A program made the position numbers and the translations under genes. The notes below the pieces were generated by a model. The model saw nothing but the letters and a program-made list of their open reading frames with translations, did no database searches and was not told the DNA's origin. From positions 124,001 to 188,000 of the forward strand of contig DAIPMW010000002.1 of assembly GCA_036768475.1 (NCBI GenBank): DNA of 64,000 nt, read 5' to 3'. Shown one piece after another: positions 62,669 to 64,000 of this stretch. This DNA comes from JAEUMD01 sp036768475. Its GTDB lineage: Bacteria; Pseudomonadota; Alphaproteobacteria; Rhizobiales; Hyphomicrobiaceae. Position 1 is the first letter of the stretch. Every line of letters begins with the position of its first letter.

Positions 62669-63826
62669 ATGAGCGCAACGAGTTGGGGTTGGGCCCGCCA
62701 GTACGATCTCCGCGTGGCGAGGGCCGTGGCTGCATTCGGTACAGGCATTGTTGCCGCTCTAATTGTGGTTCTCGCGCCCGATATCGCGACCGCCCGGCCG
62801 GCCGACGACAAGGTGTTCACGATCGCCAACTATCCGGTTCAGGCCAAGGCGGCCAATGCCGTGGCCGCCAAGGAGCAGGCGATTGCCGAAGGTCAGAAAG
62901 CTGCGTTCCGATCGCTGTTGAAGCGTCTCGTTCCGGTGACGGCCTACAGCAGGCTGAAGGCCCTGAAGGAGTCCGATCCGCAGGTTCTCGTCGATGGCTT
63001 TGTGGTCCGGTCCGAGCGCAACTCGACGACCGAGTACATTGCAAACCTCGACTTCTCCTTCCGCGCCGACGCCGTCCGTAATCTGCTGCGCCGTGAGGCC
63101 GTGCCCTTCATCGAGGAGCAGGCCCCGGAGGTGGTGCTGGTTGCGGCCGTCAGGGAAGGCGGCAAGCTCGCCCGCTCCGGCAGCATCGCCAATGCCTGGC
63201 GCGATATCTGGCGCGATCTCGACTTGAAGAATGCATTGACGCCGCTGAAGCTCGCCGAGATCAAGCCGTTCGTCCACGACGATACGCTCAACATGCTGGT
63301 CGCGGGGGACGAGAGCGCTAACCGCGTCCTCGCCAGCGAGTACGGCGGCGGCAGCGTGGTTGTTGCGATCGCCGAGGTGGATCAGCCCGCAGGCCGTGTG
63401 CACGTCACGCTCGCCGGTCGCGATGCCGTCGGCCCATTCAACCTGAAGCGCAGCTACCGCCTTTACGATGATGATGCCGGATACGCGATGGAGTTGGCTG
63501 CCGTCGTGTCGATGGGTATCATCGAGGGGCGGTGGAAAACGATGAAGGCACAGCGTTACGGCGGCATGGCGGCTCTTGCTACGGGCGGCGAGCCGGTCCG
63601 CTTGCAGGCCGAGTTTCAGGGGCTCGCGGAGTGGAGGGACCTGCATACCCGCGTGCGCGAGACGCCGGGCGTGTCCGATGTCCAGGTCGATGCCGTCTCC
63701 GCGCGCGGCGCTGACCTCCAGTTGAACTTCCCCGGCGGCGGCCCCGCGCTCGCTGATGCCCTGGCGGCACGGGGGCTCAGCCTACGTAACATCGGCGGCA
63801 ACTGGTATCTGCGCCCGAGTTTCTAG
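62669..63826 (+). CDS. DUF2066 domain protein, exported
   Basis: A 385-residue protein with a signal peptide (about residues 18-42, ending DIATARPADDK). The DUF2066 pattern is visible: ANAVAAKEQAIAEGQKAAFR, LLKRLVPVTAYSRLKAL, and the later NSTTEYIANLDFSFRADAVR. The rest (YLYDDDAGYAMELAAVVSM-like region, LQAEFQGLAEWRDLHTRVRE) extends the domain to the usual family length. The function is unknown and probably periplasmic. ATG 62669 has GGAAGGG about nine bases upstream; ATG 62660 is too close to that site. The stop codon TAG (63824-63826) is the edge of a repeat module. Confidence 0.85.
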   Translation: MSATSWGWARQYDLRVARAVAAFGTGIVAALIVVLAPDIATARPADDKVFTIANYPVQAKAANAVAAKEQAIAEGQKAAFRSLLKRLVPVTAYSRLKALKESDPQVLVDGFVVRSERNSTTEYIANLDFSFRADAVRNLLRREAVPFIEEQAPEVVLVAAVREGGKLARSGSIANAWRDIWRDLDLKNALTPLKLAEIKPFVHDDTLNMLVAGDESANRVLASEYGGGSVVVAIAEVDQPAGRVHVTLAGRDAVGPFNLKRSYRLYDDDAGYAMELAAVVSMGIIEGRWKTMKAQRYGGMAALATGGEPVRLQAEFQGLAEWRDLHTRVRETPGVSDVQVDAVSARGADLQLNFPGGGPALADALAARGLSLRNIGGNWYLRPSF

Positions 63827-63879
63827 AGCATGTTTTTCACGCTGAAGTTCTGCACACTCCAGCTAAAAATGCTCTGAGG
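63824..63879. repeat. Repeat module A at the stop codon of the DUF2066 gene
   Basis: The sequence TAGAGCATGTTTTTCACGCT continues to CTGCACACTCCAGCTAAAAA and ends TGCTCTGA. It is module A alone, in the opposite reading to most copies, and its first three bases are the stop codon of the gene before it. The outer arms still pair (GAGCAT with ATGCTC). Confidence 0.8.
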
Positions 63880-64000
63880 CCCCCGACCCGCGATCTGGCC
63901 TGTGGCCGTGCGGCAGTGACCTCCTGACACGAGTTACCGTCTTGCAACCCAACTCCCGATTTGCAAGCTTGCACTTCGGCGTCAACCTGACGTTCGCAAG
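63880..64000. other. Window end without a recognised feature
   Basis: About 120 bases to the right edge. A GC-mixed sequence with no open frame worth naming; the next gene must begin outside the window. Confidence 0.6.

Overview
The window is chromosomal DNA of an alphaproteobacterium, most likely of the order Hyphomicrobiales (Rhizobiales), possibly Hyphomicrobium-like. The evidence is the GC-rich alphaproteobacterial coding style, a core neighbourhood that from memory is typical of that order (Suv3-type helicase, S4 protein, fdxA and carD; etfQO, TPR protein, ispE, polyprenyl synthase, DUF2007, methyltransferase and S49 peptidase; glyQ and glyS), and a (2S)-methylsuccinyl-CoA dehydrogenase gene that implies the ethylmalonyl-CoA pathway. 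The genus is inference. No rRNA, tRNA, CRISPR array, intact insertion sequence or prophage was seen.

Layout. 0-10 kb: the end of an outer-membrane beta-barrel gene, two secreted unknowns, a YihY/BrkB membrane protein, an EamA transporter, a large two-HhH-domain protein, mcd, and an AT-richer unknown gene running into the 3' end of mcd. 10-14 kb: a lytic transglycosylase, a 773-residue fusion of a periplasmic ligand-binding domain with a pentameric ligand-gated ion channel (the most striking gene here), and rpmB. 14-24 kb: DUF3108 protein, Suv3-like RNA helicase coupled to an S4 protein, fdxA, a CarD regulator with a histone-H1-like tail, moaB and a GyrI-like protein. 24-36 kb: family-4-like uracil-DNA glycosylase, ETF-ubiquinone oxidoreductase, TPR protein, ispE, polyprenyl diphosphate synthase, DUF2007 protein, a tRNA-modification-type methyltransferase, S49 peptidase and a DEAD-box helicase. 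36-48 kb: desaturase, dodecin, glyQ, a 5-kb accessory block (hydrolase, VOC, SRPBCC, ABC exporter, J-domain protein), then glyS and an orphan arsM. 48-64 kb: small membrane proteins, a DUF4261-like protein, a candidate C-rich-loop small RNA next to a 46-residue secreted peptide gene, GGCT, GST, ABC-F ATPase, DUF3147, a GYF-domain protein, ndk, a cytochrome P450, purN, purM and a DUF2066 protein.

Functional themes. Respiration and carbon metabolism are served by mcd with ETF-QO, which pass acyl-CoA electrons to quinone, and by the polyprenyl synthase that makes the quinone tail. Isoprenoid precursors come from ispE. Translation and RNA handling are represented by rpmB, glyQ/glyS, two RNA helicases, the S4 protein and the ABC-F ATPase.

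Between the genes lies a family of short mosaic palindromic repeats (called modules A to D here) in about a dozen places. At six genes the repeat edge supplies the TAG stop codon. One repeat copy has an open frame running into a possible small membrane peptide. Two small genes under 60 codons (42205-42357 and 50549-50689) were found by reading the gaps.
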